Positions 60,176 through 64,000 of a stretch of 64,000 nucleotides of DNA are shown piece by piece. Under the pieces are notes generated by a model. The model saw nothing but the letters and a program-made list of their open reading frames with translations, did not search any database and was not told the DNA's origin. Position 1 is the stretch's first letter. Every line of letters begins with the position of its first letter. The DNA lies in NCBI RefSeq assembly GCF_022965805.1, contig NC_133101.1:8655069-8719068 (forward strand). Reading direction: 5' to 3'. Both the position numbers and the translations under genes were made by a program. This stretch comes from Primulina eburnea (lineage: Eukaryota; Streptophyta; Magnoliopsida; Lamiales; Gesneriaceae).

Positions 60176-60357
60176 GGCAAAAATTTATGTGAAACGGTCT
60201 CACGAGTCGTATTTGTGAGACGAGTATATTATTTGGGTCATCCATGAAAAAGTATTATTTTTTATACTAAAAGTATTATTTTTTATTATAAATATGAGTA
60301 GGATTGACCCGTCTCACAGATTAAGATCCGTGAGATCGTTTCACATAAGACCGACTC
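60176..60357 (+). mobile_element. GTGAGAC-family MITE with 9-bp TSD
   Basis: A full-length 182-bp plus copy, from GGCAAAAATTTATG to GACCGACTC. It is flanked by TTATTATTA (60167-60175 and 60358-60366). The flank is a trinucleotide repeat, so this duplication alone is weaker evidence than the others. Confidence 0.85.
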
Positions 60358-60507
60358 TTATTATTATTATTATTATTTTCAAATAGTTTCCCCCATTTTT
60401 TATTTTTGGTAAATTGTCTTTAAATCTCAACCTCTGTAAAAAAAAAAAAAAAAAAAAATTCACAGTATCTAATCCACATGTCTTTTCAAAAACGAAAATC
60501 GATATAA

Positions 60508-60509
<2 letters not shown>

Positions 60510-60571
<62 letters not shown>
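60510..60571. repeat. (TA)n microsatellite
   Basis: An uninterrupted alternating TA run of about 60 bp. Other TA runs in the window are at about 9683-9736, 36104-36179, 45277-45372, 61406-61442 and 62320-62407. Confidence 0.9.
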
Positions 60572-60574
<3 letters not shown>

Positions 60575-60655
60575 ATGTGTTACGTATGTAAAATTTTTTG
60601 ATCTATATGTTATATCTCTTAAATCGAAAGTGTAAATCATGATATTATATCGAAT

Positions 60656-60797
60656 GACAAAAATTTGGGTGAGACGGTCTCACAGATTGTATTTTGAGAG
60701 ACGGATCTCTTATTTGGATCATCCATGAAAAAGTATTACTTTTTATGCTAAGACTATTACTTTTTATTATGAATATCGGTAAGGTTGACATGTGTCG
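60656..60797 (+). mobile_element. GTGAGAC-family MITE, 3' truncated
   Basis: It starts GACAAAAATTTGGGTGAGAC and keeps the GAGACGGATCTCTTATTTGG block and both ATTACTTTTTAT units, but breaks after GGTTGACATGTG; the right palindrome is missing. Confidence 0.8.
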
Positions 60798-61401
60798 CAT
60801 AGTAGCGGGCCCACATGCTTATGCACTCGGTTTTTTTAAAAAAAATATATATGCAGATTTTGTATAATTTTGGAATAATATGATATTAATTCAGGTAGAT
60901 CAATTTAAAATTTTAAAAAAATTTAGAGTTTAAAATTCTAGTTCTTATAGAGTCATATTTCTAACTCCGTCACTGATCTCACATATAAAAATTCGCGTGA
61001 TAATTTTAGCCAAAGGGTACAAAGCAGGGCATATTCCAAGTCAAATCATATATTTATTAAGAAATTTCAATTCAATCAATGGTGTGAGTTGGTAAGGTGA
61101 AATAAATACATGAATGTTTTAAGTACCAAATATGTAAGCCTGACAGGGAGTTTTGTTTTTGTTTTTTAGAAAATTATTCTTTGAAGTTTTTACTCTCTCT
61201 CTCTCTCTAATATACAAATTTTTTGTTTTCCAGTTAATTCTAAATATTTAGTCGGATTTCTATATTAGAGAATATTTCATCATTTTCTTCTTTTTTTTTA
61301 CTAAAATTACCCAGATTAACTAAAACATTCTTTGTTTATAAACTTTTATTTTCTTAATTTGTGTGAAATAACAAATGGTCTATATATTTTTGAACATAGT
61401 G

Positions 61402-61447
<46 letters not shown>

Positions 61448-62317
61448 TGTACCTGTGTTATGAGACCTGAAACGAAAATTGAAAAATGATCGCAATAAAA
61501 TTCAATTTGCAAATAACAAATATACTAATAATAATAAATAAATATATCAAAATCAATATATTACATCAATAACAACTCAATAAATATTTAAAATAACTAC
61601 ATAACTACTACTCGTCTAGTTTTTTAGAGGCGGAAATATTTATCAAATCCGATTAATACAATTGTCAGGCCATTTCTTTCTCAATCGACAACATAGTTAG
61701 ATCATTTAGTCTATATATCTTGCGACATTGTTGATCGAAGATAATTTTTATAGAAACTACAATTTTAGTCTCTATGATCGTAGAAACTACCAAATCAAAT
61801 AATTCTTTGAGTCGAAATAACAAACCACAAAATGAAATGACAAAGAAATATAAAAAAAATTGAATTTCATCTTTCAACGGTCCACACATTCAAGCTCTAT
61901 CCACAATTTATTTTATTTCTTTAGACTATCCACTTATTAATTACACAATAAATTTATATAAAACTCATAATTCAATTATAACTCATTAAAGAATTTAAAT
62001 AATGAGATGTGTGATCTAGTTATATATTTAATTAATATGAGCTCTAAGCACATTACAGTGCTCATATCATAAGTAAATTTTATTTTCAGTGAGTATCTTT
62101 TGATAGATTAATCTACAAATATAAATATAAATGTGTATATATAAAGAAGATTTGAAATGAAAATAAAGCATAATTCATGAAGAAAATTACTTACCATCAG
62201 GCTTAATAGAAGTTGGGGCCGTAAACTTTATTTGTTGAATGTAAACAAAAATCGGGGTTGAGATTTGGAGTGAGTTAAAGAACAAATGACATATACATCT
62301 CGGGGACATACATATTC

Positions 62318-62410
<93 letters not shown>

Positions 62411-63599
62411 GCCCCTTATTGGGCCGTGTCCTGAGACAATCGATTGGTTGGCCTCATAAAAGATCCGGCTCTGTATATATATAATGAATTCTTCTTTTTA
62501 ATTACATGCTATGGTAAAATTAACCTCGAAAATATTTTAATATTGTATTTTAAAATGACAACCAAACTGAATATATTTGAAATTCATTATAAATATCAAT
62601 AAAAAGAATTAAATTGACAGAAAGTGAATCGAAATTCTCCAAAATTAAATTTATCCAAACAATCTTGGTAGAAGGGAATAAACATTCACATTTCCAATCG
62701 CACCAGTAGATAAAAAATTATTCATTAATTTTTGGTAGAAATATCCAGTGTACGTATAGAGATTAGTTTTTCTTAAGGACTAAAGTAGTTTCATTTTATT
62801 TGGTGAAGAGAACTAAACAAAGTTCTATTTATGATTGGGGAATTTGTTGGGTACTTGACTCTTGGTTCTAGGTGTATGCTTTGAAGTTGAACCCAAAATA
62901 AAATAAATTATTTGTCTCGTTTAATCAAATTAGTTCATTATTTTGAGTGCTATCGGGTGATTTTTCTTTCGAGAAAGAAGATAATTATTGAACCCAATAA
63001 AAGTATGCGATTAACCTAGTATATACATATATATATACACATATATGTATGTATATATGCATTTGTCCACCGCCACTTATAATTTCAGTGTTGGGGGAAG
63101 ACAAGGACATGTGAGAAAAATCTAGACTTTTTATAATTGAAGTGCAGCCAACAAAAAAATGACTACAAATTATATTAACATATTTCTGTCTTCTCTATTT
63201 TATATGCATGTATTTTATATACACATGCATGGACATGTGCGCACGCACACATACATAGAGCACAACTGACCCGTCAAACCTTTTTGTCCGAAGGGCTGAC
63301 ACTTTGGCGTTTTCTGGGGTATCTAAAATTCAATGGATGGCGGATCACAATCCAATTTTTTCGTTAAAATTTAGCTATCACGCATTCTTTTAGGGTGAAA
63401 GAAAGTAACCAAATAATTGTAAAATAAATATAATAATCATATATTGTCAACAGAGTATAGAGTAAGAACTCGAGTAAGCTCAAATTTTTTTTATCTTGTT
63501 CAGCCCAGTTACTCAAAAATGGATGACAATCAAAACGAGAACTACTTCACCCACACCAACATATCCTTTTCACAGCAACCAGACAAGTCTCGACTCTTT
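60798..63599. other. AT-rich intergenic DNA and presumed 3' UTR of the NudC-domain gene
   Basis: It contains (CT)n at about 61192-61208 and TA runs at about 61406-61442 and 62320-62407. The part just below 63600 is expected to hold the 3' UTR of the minus-strand gene; the plus ORF at 63444-63668 overlaps its last exon antisense and is not a gene. No other feature is supported. Confidence 0.45.
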
Positions 63600-64000
63600 T
63601 TAGTTGATCTTTGCCCGCGAGAAGTCCATCTCCGGATGCTGCAAATTATGCAAATTTTTAATCAGTAAGTTTCTTCGAGTTCAAAAGTGGGAAGTATATG
63701 AAAGGTTATGATGTGGTCGAGAATGATCATCTAGTGTCTACCTCAGACATGAATTTCTTCAATATATCTTGTTTCTGCATTTCATCGCTCGTCGGGAGGC
63801 CCCTTTGTTTCTGCCGTTGGTCAAACTGCAGAATAAATTTTTAAGACACAAAGTAAAAGTTGTAAGGTTAGTAATCGTAGGAAGAATTTTGAAGACTGAA
63901 GACTGAACAAGTATGTAGGCAGAGGCTGCACATGAAGATACATAAAAAGAGAGACCTAAGCACAAAAGCCATTTAAACAGAGAGGGTGTCGTTAGGACAT
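63600..64000 (-). CDS. BOBBER/NudC-domain protein, last two exons only
   Basis: The gene is cut by the window end. The penultimate exon is 63825-63742 (28 residues, [19 protein letters not shown] then DILKKFMSE) and the last exon 63638-63600 ([12 protein letters not shown] then stop). The GT-AG intron between them is 103 bp. This C-terminus closely matches plant BOBBER1-type NudC-domain small heat-shock-like co-chaperones, whose p23/CS domain lies upstream, outside the window. The sequence from 63826 to 64000 is intron. The family assignment rests on the C-terminal 40 residues, which are distinctive. Confidence 0.85.

Noticed and set aside
63444..63668. 74-codon plus ORF
   Set aside because: Antisense to the last exon and 3' UTR of the NudC-domain gene.

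Overview
This is a nuclear window from a eudicot plant. It is AT-rich, dominated by transposable elements, and carries a few conserved, intron-rich genes with GT-AG introns. The protein sequences and repeat families (TRIMs of the CCCACATCGG type, Copia and Ty3/Gypsy LTR elements primed by initiator Met-tRNA, CACTA and hAT remnants) are typical of dicots. The abundant short GTGAGAC/GTCTCAC element suggests an asterid, perhaps Lamiales, but that placement is from memory and weak.

Layout. From 1 to about 14.8 kb there is intergenic DNA with MITEs, one complete TRIM, SINE copies, a long-TIR MITE and a 550-bp direct duplication. A 49-codon ORF of unknown nature lies at 14.82-14.97 kb (minus). From 15.5 to 22.0 kb (minus) is a complete SFT2-like vesicle transport gene of 6 exons, whose last intron holds an old 4.5-kb Copia element. 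From 23.67 to 27.84 kb (plus) is a complete 12-exon gene for the splicing factor SF3a60 (ATROPOS/SF3A3/Prp9 orthologue), divergent from SFT2. From 28.75 to 31.92 kb (minus) is a complete 4-exon CCT-motif (CMF) regulator gene, convergent with SF3a60.

From 35.76 to 43.59 kb is a young 7.8-kb non-autonomous Ty3/Gypsy-type element: near-identical 2.1-kb LTRs, perfect CAAAT target duplication and only a gag gene. Two opposed TRIM copies follow it. From 45.98 to 47.51 kb is an hAT-type element with a perfect 8-bp target duplication, apparently containing CACTA-derived sequence. From 47.9 to 57.3 kb is a patchwork of broken elements: a Copia copy interrupted by a Gypsy solo LTR, a 5'-truncated chromovirus-like Gypsy relic with its LTR, and a Copia solo LTR. 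The remainder is AT-rich intergenic DNA with MITEs, (TA)n tracts and a SINE. The last 400 bases carry the 3' end of a BOBBER/NudC-domain gene (minus), cut by the window edge.

The host genes are housekeeping or regulatory (Golgi traffic, pre-mRNA splicing, CCT transcriptional regulation, NudC co-chaperone) and do not form a functional cluster. The strongest structural signal is a short DNA element family that is palindromic at both ends. Four copies show perfect 9-bp target duplications, a fifth a perfect but microsatellite-embedded one, and three more an 8/9 match. One copy sits inside another with both duplications intact. This points to Mutator-type mobility. No CRISPR, rRNA gene or confident tRNA gene was seen.
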